DNA from: Ottelia alismoides
Lineage: Eukaryota; Streptophyta; Magnoliopsida; Alismatales; Hydrocharitaceae
DNA: 64,000 nt
Direction of reading: 5' to 3'
Assembly: GCA_037367405.1 (NCBI GenBank)
Contig: JAZKJV010005536.1
Coordinates: 682,001-746,000, forward strand
Below, one piece after another: positions 1 to 11,053 of the stretch. Under the pieces are notes generated by a model, which was given only the letters and a program-made list of their open reading frames with translations, did no database searches and was not told the DNA's origin. Every line of letters starts with the position of its first letter. Within the stretch, counting starts at the first letter, position 1. The position numbers were made by a program, and so were the translations under genes.

Positions 1-404
1 CAAAAATATAAGTATAATATACATATAGTGTATATACATGCATTTATTTATACATATAAATAAAATATAAAAATTCCATAAAAAGATATAAATATATATT
101 TAATAATATATAAAATATGTAAAAATAATATTTTTTATATAAAATACAAAATAAAATAAAATATACAAAATACAGATATATATATATATATACATATCTA
201 TGTACATGTAAATAGTAACATCTAATAAATAAAGTTGTAAAAATAAATAAAATCACCATAAAATAGTTCAAAAATTTATAAATATTTTTCAAGTTTTAAG
301 TTTTATTTAATAAAATTAGTTAATATTTTTTATTTAATTTATACAGATTTTTATTTCTATTTTTTCCTTTCTTGGTCCTATGTAGACCAATAAAGGTGAG
401 AAGA
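1..404. other. AT-rich flank left of element D, no gene
   Basis: Very AT-rich sequence with short TA runs and no credible coding frame. Around 365-405 a short less AT-rich stretch (TTGGTC, GACCAA, TTGACC) resembles the step from AT-rich to GC-rich sequence inside the LTRs of elements A and C. It may therefore be part of another LTR into which element D inserted, but this rests on composition and short words only. The exact D boundary is not resolved and could lie anywhere from about 400 to 450. Confidence 0.4.
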
Positions 405-1506
405 ATGTTGACCCGTCAGTCAACACCTCTTTCATGGACTAGTGAATAGCCTGAAAATGCCCTCAATTAATTATGCAAAATCAGTGTCAATTTTGTTCAT
501 TGTAGTCGTGCAAATTCAAACTAATCAAAAACCACGAATTTAATTATTTATCCAATTAAAGTGAGCGATCAATTTTTTCTAACTTGGGCAAGCCCAAAGT
601 CGAACTCAGGGAGGCTACTGTCTCCTTAGGTTGGTTTTTAGTCGATCTAAAGGTGAGGTTTTCACAAAGGTATTTTTGGGTATTTTAAATGCAATAAATG
701 AGGGGGAATGCAATTTTGATAAAGTTTGGGGACTAAAATGCAAACTACGATCAAATTAAGTTCAAACATCCTCTAACTTGGCCAGAATGTGAAATATAAT
801 GAAATTCGGAACTGTAATTTTTTGGAATTTTTTAAAGAAAAATGAATTAAGTATGAATTAAATAATGAATACTAGGTGATTTTGAGTTAATTTCAATAAA
901 TACCAAATTTCAATATTTTCTAGAAATTAAATTATCCAATATAGGTTTATGGGAGAGATATTTAAAACAATTTTTAATTCTTAAAAATACTAGTAGTGTA
1001 ATTAAATAAAAATAAATTGCTAAATTCACCATTTCATTTATTCCGGCCTCGGTATGCATGAAAATGAGATGAAATTTGGGCGCAATGTTGAATACTTGAA
1101 AATCTACCTATATGAATTTTTGGGATTTTTTAGAATAAAATCAATTTAATAGCAATTTCAGAACACATAATGGGTAAAATATGTTATTTTCCACAACAAT
1201 AGTTATATTAAATATACCATGTCTCAGAAAAATGCAATTAAACATTCATAATGTTGAGCATAAGCAGTTCTACAATGTATAATTTTTTGAATTGAAGAAA
1301 TGATGCAAAATAGAGGTCAAACTACAAGACAAATGCATGGTGATGAAAGCAAGTATAGAAAATAAAGAGATAAAAAATAGCACTAAGTACTATTATGCAA
1401 ATACCCAGACTCTGGGTTTATAGTTTTCCCAGGAGGTCACGAGCACCTGACGTGCCTCCTGAAAAGATGGACTTGTGTGTGAGATGCTAAGATTATGGGG
1501 AGGTAG
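405..1506 (-). mobile_element. Element D, 3' LTR, first part (U5 end)
   Basis: Outer end of a minus-strand Ty3/gypsy LTR. Read on the minus strand, the stretch near 580-620 (GTTCGACTTTGGGCTTGCCC) matches the motif near the U5 end of LTR F (GTTCGACCTTGGGACTTTCC). The LTR is cut by element A at 1507 and resumes at 14689. Adding the pieces, without A and the Mutator-like element, gives about 3.9 kb, in line with the other LTRs here. The left boundary is approximate: about 180 bases separate that motif from the LTR end in F, which predicts an end near 405. No gene is present. Confidence 0.6.
1502..1506. repeat. Left target-site duplication of element A (GGTAG)
   Basis: Five-base direct repeat GGTAG immediately before the LTR start TGATGAAT. 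It is matched exactly by GGTAG at 14684-14688 immediately after the second LTR's terminal CA. A 5-bp duplication is usual for Ty3/gypsy integrases. Confidence 0.9.
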
Positions 1507-4500
1507 TGATGAATCTACGTTTCATCATCTTTATTCTATCAATTTGGCCTTAAAAACCCTAGTAAATGCGTGTAAATAGGCTTAATTTAGGCATTTTAGC
1601 ATTCATGCATCATTGTGTAAATATTGTATAAAATACTGTTTTTAAAGCCAAAATTATAGAATAAAGAAAAGAAAAAAAAGAATTAAATATTGTATATATT
1701 TTATGACCCGAAACCCCGAGACCTAGGCATCTCGATGACTAGGTCGAAAAGGAATAAAGTAGGGGGAGATAAGGGCCAAAATACAATAAAAATACCTTTT
1801 ATTTCATTCATTCCTTATTCATTTTGGGACCCATTTTTGGTTCTACTTTTTATACCTCAAATAAAGAAACTTTCTACATGAAAGTTGTAGATAATTAAAT
1901 AAAGAAAAATACAAAATTGATTTTATAGAAAAATAATGTACAGATAAAAAGTTGTGGTCTGAATAAAATTCCAAAATCCCAACTTCCCATACCTGTATCT
2001 CACAAATAAAAACCTGAAATGCATCAAACTCACTTTAATTGTATATAATTTATAATAAGCTATTTAATGGCGCTAGTTTCGCTTTTGGCGGAGCTACGGT
2101 TTGAAAGTTGAGTTTTAGACCCCTATTGTATACTTGTACATATTAAAATATTCATTTTATTATTTATTCTTTATTTTTATAATTTTATATTTTTATAATT
2201 TTGTAAATATTTTTATAATTTATTTTTATATTAAAATCAGAATAAAAATCTCAGGAAAATACAAAATAAAATACTTGTATATAATACATAGGTATAATAC
2301 CTATATGTATACCTATATAATCCATACTTTTATTTTATTAAGTATACAATATACTTCAGAAAAATAAAATAAAAATATATCTAAGTGTATAAAAATACTT
2401 TATAAATTTATAAAATAATAAACAAAATAAATAAAATTAAATGTACAAAATAAAAATAAAAAAATAAAATGTATAGATAAATATACCTATATAGACCTAA
2501 AATGGTAACTTGTAATTTCATACCTCGAAAAAATAAATAAAAATCGTAACAAAATACTTTATAAAATAATAAATATTTTTTATTTAATAATCGAAAATTA
2601 ATAAATTCATTACCTAATTTAAAATGATTTTTTAAATCTTTTTCTGGAGGTTTTTCTGGTTTATCAAGGTGGACCAACCAGGTGGTCTGGACCGTTGACC
2701 GAAGGTCAACTGTCTGACCCCCCTCTTGTGACCTGTCAGACTTGAGTTTCGAGCCAACTTCGTGAAATTATCGAGGCTCCTCCTTTCACTATTTGGTGTC
2801 GCTTCCTTGACACTTTTTGCTCCTCCATCATCCGTCATGCACGCCCAATGCTGGCCTCGAGGATTGCATCGCTACTCCACCTCGTGCGCCTCGATCTTTG
2901 AGCCACCTTCACCATTCTTTCAAACCCCCCCCGCAACCTTCCACTCAATTTGGAACCCTCTTTTTGACCTAGCTCGCCTTCCCTTTGTGTGCTCTAGACC
3001 GGAGGACGTGACCGGGCTTCCTCCAGCCATTTAGGAGGCGTCGCGCGCGGTCGTGGCGGTGCTCCACCCCATCTCCGATGTCCGCCGTGTGGTACCCATC
3101 TCAGGTGTTCAAACCTTCGAGGTTCATTTTTATTGCTGCTTTGTCTTGCATGTTTTTATTCCCCATAGCATTAGCATCAATCTCCCACTGTCTATCTTGA
3201 TTGTAACCCATCTAATCGCTTTAACCAACCATCTCGCCAGAGCATGCTCCGACGAACTTCCACGCCCCCTCCACCTTCCATTCCACATCACCAATAATAG
3301 CCAGGATCTCTGCCATTTTGTGCTGCTGTGCTTCGTCTTCATTGCAGGTCCTGAAGGAGGCATTAGAGCCTCGTATTTTGCCTAAGAAGCGGTTCCAGGT
3401 CCTACGCCACCGCCACACCTTTCTGATGGACTTGGGCCACTTCTGAAGATCCCATCGTGTGCGGAGAAGCCCCAGGGATGTTTTGCATCTTCAATCAACT
3501 CCTGGGGACGACGAACGAGAGAAGAGGAGCAGATCGAACCCCGCCCAGGTGGAGTTCATCGCTTGTTCTTCCAAATACCCTCCGAGCCGTCGATCTTGGG
3601 TGTGTTCTTCGTGAAGCACAGGTGACGTCCAATCAAGCGTGCCCGAGCCGTCGGATCGTCATCAACGATCTAATCTGAAGCCTTCATTGACGAACCGTCA
3701 TTAACGCCTCATGTGGCGACACGTGTATAAGTGGGGGAAGATCCACCATCCGCCCGCGCAAAGAAGGGGGTATTTTGCTACTTCTACCCCCTTCGTTTTT
3801 GTATTTTAAATATTAGTGTACAAACTTTCCTCGGCTGTTTTAAATTTCTGTAATATTTGCAACTTAGCCCCACAAACTTGTCTTATTTACATTCTAGTCC
3901 TCCGCCAGCTCACCTCACGTGGCCATCCACTTGAGGTGTGCATTTTGTATGGAGGCTCTTGCGGCTTGTGTTATTTAGTTTTAGACCAGGAACTTTTATA
4001 TTCAGTTATATATTTCGTGGGAAATTTCATTCGTGCCCTTCAACTTTTCGCTTATTACAAAAATACCCCTGGCAGAATGTATTTACTTTTTGTTTCTTTT
4101 ATTTATTGCATGCATCTCTAAATTCCTAAAAAGTCCACAAAAATCATCTTAAGCTCCTGTTGATTCTAGTTTCACGACATATTTTTATTTTGCATTTTTG
4201 TTGCATTTTATTATTTATAAAAATTCAAAAACATGCATTTTTAGCACTGTTTGCATTATAAAATCCATAAAAATTATAAAAACACATCAGAAAATTCCCA
4301 AAAAAAATATATTTTGCTTATTTTAGTGTGTTTAACTTAAGTCCAGAAATCACTAAAAAATATAAAACAAAACTCCTAAAAATAGAAAACTCTAAAAATC
4401 TTCATTAAAATTTATAAAATTCGTAAAAAAAATCGAAAAATTGTGTTTTCTTTTCCTGAATTTTCTTTATTTTGTTATCTTTAATTTAAAATTAAATTGG

Positions 4501-5157
4501 GAAATTTTTGTCACTATTTACTATTTTCCGTCCTCATTTTAATTTCGGCCAGCAATTTATTTCACTTTTTTTAGTATTGTTTACTCTAAAAATACCAAAA
4601 AACTTAGGAAAGATCTAGAAAAATCACAAAAACATTAGAAAAATATAAAAAACATAAAAACATTTTATTTCCTGATTTTTCCTTATTTTTACCTATTTTT
4701 ATCAATACATTATATATCTCTTTCTTACTTTGTATATATATTCTATTTAAAGAAAAAGGAAATATTAAAATATAAAATATAAAAATGAAATAGAAAATTA
4801 AAAAAATATAAAAATCAAAATACAAAAATATAAAAATTAAAAAAATAAAATAAAAAAATATAAAAAATTAAAAACCCACAAAAAATAGTATAGATAGACA
4901 TTTGATCACATTCACACTTTTGTGCATTTTGCCCCGTTCTACCTGTCTGCTCCTGTGTTCAAACTCTAAACGTACTTGCACCTATACACATCTTTGTTGT
5001 AGAGTTATAATAAATTTTAACTCCACATTTACTTTCACTGCCTTATTTGATTGTTGTGGGTTAATTGTTGTTTGAACTGCAGATTTCGTGTGTTCGATTC
5101 AGCGACTGAGTACCCGCCTTGTGTGGAACTCAAGATCACCAATTTTCGCGTTCAACA
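1507..5157 (+). repeat. Element A 5' LTR
   Basis: A 3651-bp LTR starting TGATGAATCTACG and ending TTCAACA. The order is U3-like AT-rich sequence, a GC-richer block (about 2655-3780), then a second AT-rich block up to the U5 end. A possible promoter lies at the end of the GC-rich block: TGACGTCC and CCAATCA near 3625-3635, then CACGTGTATAA with TATAA at 3726-3730. The downstream copy has TATAAAT at the equivalent place (13268). Short open frames in the GC-rich block are not conserved as protein between the two LTRs, so I do not call them genes. Confidence 0.92.
3726..3730 (+). promoter_or_regulatory. Possible TATA box of element A LTR
   Basis: TATAA follows a G-box-like CACGTG core and lies about 100 bases after TGACGTCC/CCAATCA. 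The second LTR keeps CACGTGTATAAAT at 13263-13274. The related LTR of element B has no TATA at the matching place, so the call is tentative. Confidence 0.35.
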
Positions 5158-5159
5158 AA

Positions 5160-5177
5160 TGGCGTCGTTGCCGGGGA
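5160..5177 (+). promoter_or_regulatory. Element A primer-binding site (tRNA-Asp type)
   Basis: TGGCGTCGTTGCCGGGGA begins two bases after the LTR's terminal CA. It matches the complement of the plant tRNA-Asp 3' end (TGGCGCCGTTGCC) with one C-to-T change. This is where minus-strand DNA synthesis would be primed, and tRNA-Asp priming is typical of Athila-type elements. Confidence 0.88.
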
Positions 5178-6389
5178 GCAACAACGTGTAGTTCGGCTTT
5201 TTGTTTGTAATTGTGATTATTTGTCTATTTTACGTCCTTTATTTTGCTTATTTTATTTTCTTTATTTTTGATATATTTTGTTGAGTTGTCTAACCCCTCT
5301 CTTTGTTGACTTCGTGCGAGGTACCGCGGATTGAGGGAGGCGCTCCACCCTAGGCGCCTACGCACCCACGTGAAGCCGACATCTGCCAACCTAGCACCAA
5401 GGAGACGAGGAGAGATTTTTGAAGACCGAGCTCTACCTTAGTTGTTGCATTTATTTTCTCTATTTATTGTTGTAATTTTAAGTGAGAGAGAGACTTTATT
5501 ATTTTAATAATACAGGTACACCAAACATTGGGCACTCAGGCCTAATTTCCAAGTGATTGTTCACTTGGGGGCTCACCGTTGTTTTCTCGTGTTTCTTCGC
5601 ATTCTTTTTTATTTGTTTTTCGGTTTTATTTTTATTTCTTCTGTGTGATTGAGCCCTTAGTTGTAGGAGTGGCTTGAAGATAAAGTAGGTCCAAACACAC
5701 TAATCACCCTTGCATGCTCCTATAGTCTACGTTTTGGACTTAGTCAAAATTATGAAAACATGCTTTACGCTAATAGCAGCTTCTCACCTTAGGGAGATTT
5801 CATCGGCTTTGCATTTGCATATAGATTAGGTTTCAATTCTAGAGTGCTAGAGGCAAGGTGAGCATTTACGCTTTAGCATTCATAATCGTTTGCCGCTTGT
5901 ATTGCTTTTCCTCCTCTCCCTCTGATTTTGATCACCTAGATTCTTAAAAGAATTGAATCCCCGATAGGATCGTGCATTCTCATTAAAAATCCAAAAAAAT
6001 TGATAACCAATAAAATTGGAACTGTTAATATTACTTGACCCAAAAAAAGATCAAAAAGAAAAATTCTCTTGGGGCGAGTAATCCCCTCATTGTCTTCGTT
6101 TTACATTGCTCGCGTACACACTAAGGTTAGTGCCCAAATCTTATTTCAGCCCCTAAGTGTGTGTGCAAACTTTTTGACTTCTCACCTAACTCTAAAACAG
6201 ACAAGATTAAAAGACCGCATTTTATGGTCTCTACCGAGTTGAGTAGGTGAATTGAGGGTTTGTCTTGTGTGAGTTTGTTTGTGCTTGCTTGTGTATTCTA
6301 GATCGCTTCTGCGTATTTGCGCCTTCTTCTTCACTCTCTTGATTTGACCTTCGTGCTCTCCCGACTATCATTTTCCTTTTGTTTTCGAG
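5178..6389 (+). other. Element A 5' leader (untranslated, conserved block)
   Basis: About 1.2 kb without a conserved reading frame. The stretch 5282-5403 is strongly similar to 40466-40595 in the element B leader, including GCGAGGTACCG and ACGCACCCACGTGAAGCC. Within it AGGCGC and GCGCCT pair around CTCCACCCTAG, giving a small stem also recognisable in B. Conservation of an untranslated leader between a protein-poor copy and a coding copy suggests a cis function such as RNA dimerisation or packaging. That role is inference. Confidence 0.6.
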
Positions 6390-6848
6390 ATGGACCCCTG
6401 GAGCGTATTTTATCCGAACTTTGCGGATCCCTCGTTCACTCCAGCCGGTCCACCTCTCTTTTTCCAGGAGGACTTTGCTCCTCATTTTTGTACATATCCG
6501 ACAAACCCACAATTTCGGGATCCGGACTTTGACCTTCACCAATCATTTTCACCACCATCTCCTACACATTTCGACAACCCACTCTTCCTTGAGTATCCTG
6601 ATCCGGAATGTGATTTTAATCCACACCCTCCACCCACATTCGACACATCCGATCCTGAGATTTTGGAGTCACCTTTCATGATATCCACACTTGAGATCTT
6701 GAATCAGATGATGGAGCATATGAATTCGAGGATCACTGATCTTACTAGTTTAAATAAGAACCAGAATGTTGCTCCATTATTTGAGGATATGGATTCATTT
6801 GAGGATTTCCATGAGAGCTTGCAATCGCCCAAAACACAAAAAAAATGA
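6390..6848 (+). CDS. Element A N-terminal ORF, Gag-like position, unknown function
   Basis: A 152-codon open frame starting MDPWSVFYPNF, rich in Pro, Phe, Asp and Glu. It has no similarity to the capsid region of elements B and C that I can see, and no Cys-His zinc knuckle. It occupies the place where gag begins in a complete element. The end (SLQSPKTQKK, then TGA) is probably artificial: the next frame, shifted by one base from about 6850, continues with a Lys-rich and acidic sequence leading to the protease domain. An indel in the A-rich run at 6836-6846 could explain the break. The first ATG, after a non-coding leader, is used as the start. Function is not assigned. Confidence 0.55.
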   Translation: MDPWSVFYPNFADPSFTPAGPPLFFQEDFAPHFCTYPTNPQFRDPDFDLHQSFSPPSPTHFDNPLFLEYPDPECDFNPHPPPTFDTSDPEILESPFMISTLEILNQMMEHMNSRITDLTSLNKNQNVAPLFEDMDSFEDFHESLQSPKTQKK

Positions 6849-6849
6849 G

Positions 6850-7833
6850 AAAAATTTAAAAATCCAAAAAGAGTTTAGGAGACCTTTGACCGAGTCAGAC
6901 TGTGAGGAAAGCACCCACTTGCCAGACCATCTGACCACATATTCATTCACACCCTGTCCCACCTTTGACCCTGACGATGTCACTGTACAGACTGCTCTTG
7001 GCATGCCTCGTGTATATGTTGATTCTGACTTCCTCCCTTGTATGGAGGAGGTCCAAAAATTCAAAAAAATGTTGACTGAACCCGAAGTGGTGGCCACCGT
7101 TCATGAGATCATCCCTGCCCCACTTCAACAGGCCATGACCAATTTATTTGCTCCTCTTGCCAAGAAGAGAAAGCAGAGAAGCAGATCTGAGCGTCATATC
7201 TTGACCTTGGCCACTGCCCACGCCATCACACACCATCCCATTTCCAAGAAGAGAAACACTGCCACACCTTTTATTAGTTGCACCATCTCTGACTTTACAT
7301 GTGATCACACTCTCTTAGACGGCGGTGCTTCGATTAACATCATACCCTTCTCGTTGGTACAGTCTCTTCACTTAGGGCCTCTCAAGAAAACCAGGATGAT
7401 CGTACAGTTTGATGATGGATCAATCAAGAGGCCGAAGGGTATCCTTGAAAACACCGTCATATCGATTCAGGGAACGAGCTACCATGTTGATTTTGTCGTA
7501 TTGCCCATGGAGATCTCCGCATAGGAGCATTCTCCAATCATCATGGGACGACCACTCCTCGCCTCTGCGAGGGTCGTTACTGATTATGGATCAGGAGAGA
7601 TTCGCTTCCATCCTACTGACGAAAGCGAAGTGTTGATCACCGCACCCACTGCCGACCAGAGACCTGCACCTGATGCAACTTCACCTATCTGGGCTGACCT
7701 CGAGGACCATGACCTTGATGATACTATCAGAGAATTTTGTTGCTTATTGGATTCCACTGAGACCCGAGAATTCCTCCTTGTTGAGGAAGACTCGGAAAGC
7801 ATGGACCTCGGAGTTCCTTCTTCTGGGACTTAG
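6850..7833 (+). pseudogene. Element A retropepsin-like protease region, broken
   Basis: This frame encodes a basic stretch (KKRKQRSRSERH near 7160-7195) and a retroviral-type aspartic protease core: TLLDGGASINIIP near 7309-7347, then VQFDDGSIKRPKG, and GRPLLASARVVTD after 7540. Elements B and C have the same order (LLDxxSSINLLP, KRPKGLL, GRPFLA). The catalytic triad would be D-G-G rather than D-S/T-G, which probably damages activity. A TAG at 7522-7524 interrupts the frame just before GRPLL, and the same frame then runs to a TAG at 7831. In a complete element the protease would cut the Gag-Pol polyprotein in the particle. Here the domain ends without any reverse transcriptase after it. Confidence 0.8.
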
Positions 7834-8384
7834 CGTTGTGTTGATGACATCCGCGGGATTTACACGATTGACACATTGAGCGGAGGGCATATTTAGAGAC
7901 TATACAGGACAGACATGTTTTGACTACTTCCACTAATGAGTCTGCTCCTGTCCTTGTAGATACTGATGAGACTAAGGCCGAATTTGATCTGATTGCTTTT
8001 ATTCGGGAATTCGGGCCTTTTGAAGAAAAAGATGATCCGGTAGAGATTATAGAGGATGAATAGAGTTTGACTACTTCCACTGATGAGTTCGTTCCTTTTG
8101 GTTTTGACCTGGATGAGACCTCGCTGGACGACACTGAGTACACTACTTCCGATACTGATGAGTTCGTCCCATTCCACTTAGATATCAGCGAGACCCCCAA
8201 GGCCAGACCTGACCACACTTCTTCTACTCCCACGTCTGCACCTTCACACCCTAGGGCCCATGAGGATCTCCACTATGTCAACGATGATCGGCTTCCATCC
8301 ACTGTGGACCCCGATGTTGACTTGCACCACACCAGATTTATCCCTCAGCAATCCCCTAAGAAGGTTCGCTTTCTACCTTGTTGA
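7834..8384 (+). pseudogene. Element A acidic post-protease region with repeats
   Basis: Remnant coding sequence with stops and frame changes. It includes a 105-codon open stretch (8067-8384) rich in Asp, Glu, Thr and Ser. A short peptide motif recurs: TTSTDEFVPFGFDLDET, TTSDTDEFVPFHLDISET, and a weaker copy further upstream (TTSTNES...DTDET near 7920-7970). Elements B and C also carry a Ser/Asp/Glu-rich linker between protease and reverse transcriptase, so this may be the equivalent linker. It stops where reverse transcriptase should begin. No enzymatic domain is seen. Confidence 0.5.
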
Positions 8385-9090
8385 TCACGTGTACATCCAC
8401 CTCTGTTGTATATCCGCTTTTGTTCATCTTCATCCCTCTTCTGTATTGCTCATCCACCCATTCTCATGTTTGCCTTTCTTAGGACGTACTTTGTCCTAAG
8501 TATAGGGAGGTGGACAATCCGAGTGTTCAGTCGTCGTTCCATTTCATTACTCCTGTTGTTGCTTATACTTAGGGCTTCTTTTACCCTAAGTATAGGAGGA
8601 GTGATGTGTACATCCGTTTCTATCCTCTGATCTCTTTTCTTCTTTTCTTCTTTTCTTCTTTTCCTTTTCTATCTCTTGTATCTATCCAAAAGGTGTCGCC
8701 CCTTTTGTCAGTTTTCTATACTTAGGACGTACTTTGTCCTAAGTATAGGGGGTGTGCAACCTGAGTTTACATTTATTTCGATCCTCTCTATTGTCTCCTC
8801 TTCTTGTCTATACTTAGGGATATCTTACCCTAAGTATAGGGGGAGACAATCTGAGTACAATCTGCTCATTCCCACCCTTGACCCTCCCTGCTTTGTGTAC
8901 AGTCTGCTATACTTAGGATTATTTGATCCTAAGTATAGGGGGGACAGTCAACTTCTCATTCTTTTGTTCATTTGTTCATTCATTTCTCCATTCTTTATAT
9001 TTTTCTATACTCAGTACGAGTTATGTCTTCTTCTTTTTTTCCCTGATCTATGAGGACATAGCTCACGCTAAGTATTGGGGGGTCGTATAT
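8385..9090 (+). repeat. Element A array of six hairpins with PPT-like 3' arms
   Basis: Six inverted repeats lie in about 600 bases. Stems are at 8478-8485/8493-8500, 8564-8574/8584-8594, 8716-8728/8736-8748, 8808-8819/8828-8839 and 8907-8919/8926-8938, with a longer imperfect one around 9005-9080. The best stems are 12-13 bp, perfect, with 7-8 base loops, for example CTATACTTAGGAC paired with GTCCTAAGTATAG. After the 3' arm come two to six extra G or A, giving CCTAAGTATAGGGGG, closely like the true PPT at 11054-11066. Between them lie pyrimidine-rich spacers. Elements C and D hold the same kind of array in the same place. Confidence 0.9.
8631..8668 (+). repeat. Pyrimidine microsatellite (TCTTT/CTTCTTTT)
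   Basis: Simple repeat of short T/C units (CTTCTTTTCTTCTTTT pattern) in a spacer of the hairpin array. No function is proposed. Confidence 0.8.
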
Positions 9091-9135
9091 ACTATCTATA
9101 CTGTAGCCATAACTCATACTTCCGTATTTTCATAA

Positions 9136-9985
9136 TAATATGGCTAATAATTCTTTAAAATTCATTAAAAATCCTTAATAAAAAGAGGTTATCATTTCTC
9201 ATATTCTTTTTGTATTTACTGAGTAATAAATCAGGTGAAAATGTTTTTTGCAAAATGTTTAAAAAATAGTTTGAAAATCCTTGTGAAAAATATTTTGAAA
9301 ACTATTTTGAAAACGTTTTGTTACATGTTTTCAACCTTTGTAAAATACTTTATTTTGAAAACTTATTTTCTTTGTGTGAAATAAAAATGTTTGAAAAATG
9401 ATGTGCAAATGGTTTGAAAAATGGTTGCAAAAATATTTTGAAAAATCTATCTATACTGTTTGGAAAACTTTTGCAAAATAATTTTCAAATGGGTGTACAT
9501 GTTTGTAAATTGTTTGTAAAAATTATTTTGGACCATATTTTTTCAAAATTGCTTGAAAACCCTTTGTCAAATAAGTTTGAGGAATACATACATCTCACTA
9601 AAAATCATTATATATATATATATATATATATATATCTATAAAATTGATCACTTACCTTTGTAAATTCTTAAATCTACTTCTTGTAAATATAAGAAGCACT
9701 CCCATGTAAATATTTGTACCTAGTTTTTAGCCAAAATCTTTTGCTTTCAAAAAGCCCAAAAATATTTGCAAAACTTAAATCCAAAAACATTTGAAAAATC
9801 TCTTTGAAAAATACAAAAATGCATATGCATCATCATCTTTTCAATAATCCATAAAAAGTTCAAAATCTTGAAAATTGCATCACAAAAATATTTTCTGCAT
9901 TTGCATGGCATTCGCATTTTTCATATTGAGTATGATAGTTGAACAAGTCTAAGTAAAATACGGAGATTGGAGCTTGGTTGGACCT
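9136..9985 (+). other. Element A low-complexity TTTTGAAAA-rich region
   Basis: Untranslated sequence made of many degenerate copies of TTTTGAAAA/TTTGCAAAA-like words, with a pure TA run at about 9609-9636. Similar words fill 49790-50090 in element C, also directly between the hairpin array and the conserved 3' block. No coding frame is credible. Confidence 0.6.
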
Positions 9986-11053
9986 TAAAATCTACCTAGA
10001 AAAACAGGAACCTTATAGGAACTGTGTTTGAGGTACTTCAGGTCTAGTTGACTTAATTCTTTGAGGATCGTGAGACTTGGTTCAATGGATTCTTGACTTC
10101 CTAAGTAGAGTATTTCGGAGCACACGCACGACTCTTGTTGATAATGACCTAAATTGGACACATGCACCTTTCACATGGCTCAACTCAGTAGGAGTGGTGA
10201 GGGGATTGGATTTGCCGGTATGAGACGCACACAAGTGGAAACACTTGTCCTCCTCTAGGGAGGGAAGTGCACCCCAACCCGTCCAGTGATTAGGAATTCT
10301 AAAGATAGGAGAGTGTGGGTCGCAATAATGCTTCAAAAGAGGGATAGTCTACTGGCTCAAGAGGAAAAACTCCCTAGTAAATGCTACTGTAAATAGTATT
10401 TAAAAAAGAAAAAAAGGAAGAAAAAGACAGGCATGTACAAAAATAAAATGCCTGCCAAAGTATGTGAATATGTTGTATATCCAATAAGCAAGCTTGAGCT
10501 TCAAAGTCAAATTATGTGAGCCTGCAGCTAGATGACTTGACTACACTAGTCTTGCATCCTGGGATAGGTAGCTACATTGGCTACCGTCCATTCTTCTCTT
10601 CACCCCCTCCTCTTGAGCTGGTTGCCACTTGAACTTAGAAGGGAATACCCCACTCCTAGAGGAAGGAGTTATTGGATTGGGAAATCATTGGGTTGTCATG
10701 CTGGAGATGTCAGTCTCTTTGTCATTTTAGTTGGGGAGAGCCATCATCGCCTACACTGTATGAGTCAGATTCATAGTCATAAGGGTTTGCGTATGAGTTG
10801 AGATATTTCTGACCTGGCTATTGAGGAGACTTGGATAGAGTTTTGGGATTATCGAAGGCTATTGGATTTCAAATCTGGTTCTCATTAAGGTTCCGCTCGC
10901 AATAAAATTCCAAAGTTCCAACTTAAGCTCCAAACTTTGATTTTATGAAGACAAGTTCGATAATTAAATTTAATCCACATTTCTTCTTTTTCTTTTCTTT
11001 GTTTTTCTTTTCTGCACTTATTGCATAAGTGTTTGCTAGGGACAAGCAAAGGC
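9986..11053 (+). other. Element A conserved noncoding 3' block
   Basis: This block lies just upstream of the PPT and matches the reverse complement of parts of 48690-49720 (element C) and 18900-19950 (element D). Shared words include AGGAACCTTATAGG, GACTTAATTCTTTGAG, CTGGCTCAAGAGG and GGAATACCCC, in the same order. Frames are broken differently in each copy, so it looks conserved as nucleic acid rather than as protein. In Athila elements an env-like ORF can occupy this place; a long-dead env is an alternative, but no envelope-like frame is visible. Confidence 0.6.

Noticed and set aside
3053..3385. 110-codon frame in the element A LTR
   Set aside because: The equivalent region of the other LTR (about 12610-12930) does not keep the frame.
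8385..9090. Considered the hairpin series as a CRISPR-like array
   Set aside because: Units are palindromic, spacing is irregular, spacers are pyrimidine-rich low-complexity sequence, and the context is a plant retrotransposon.
8385..9090. Considered the hairpins as separate MITE insertions
   Set aside because: Stems are only 8-13 bp with short loops, there are no consistent TSDs, and the same series recurs at the same place in three elements.
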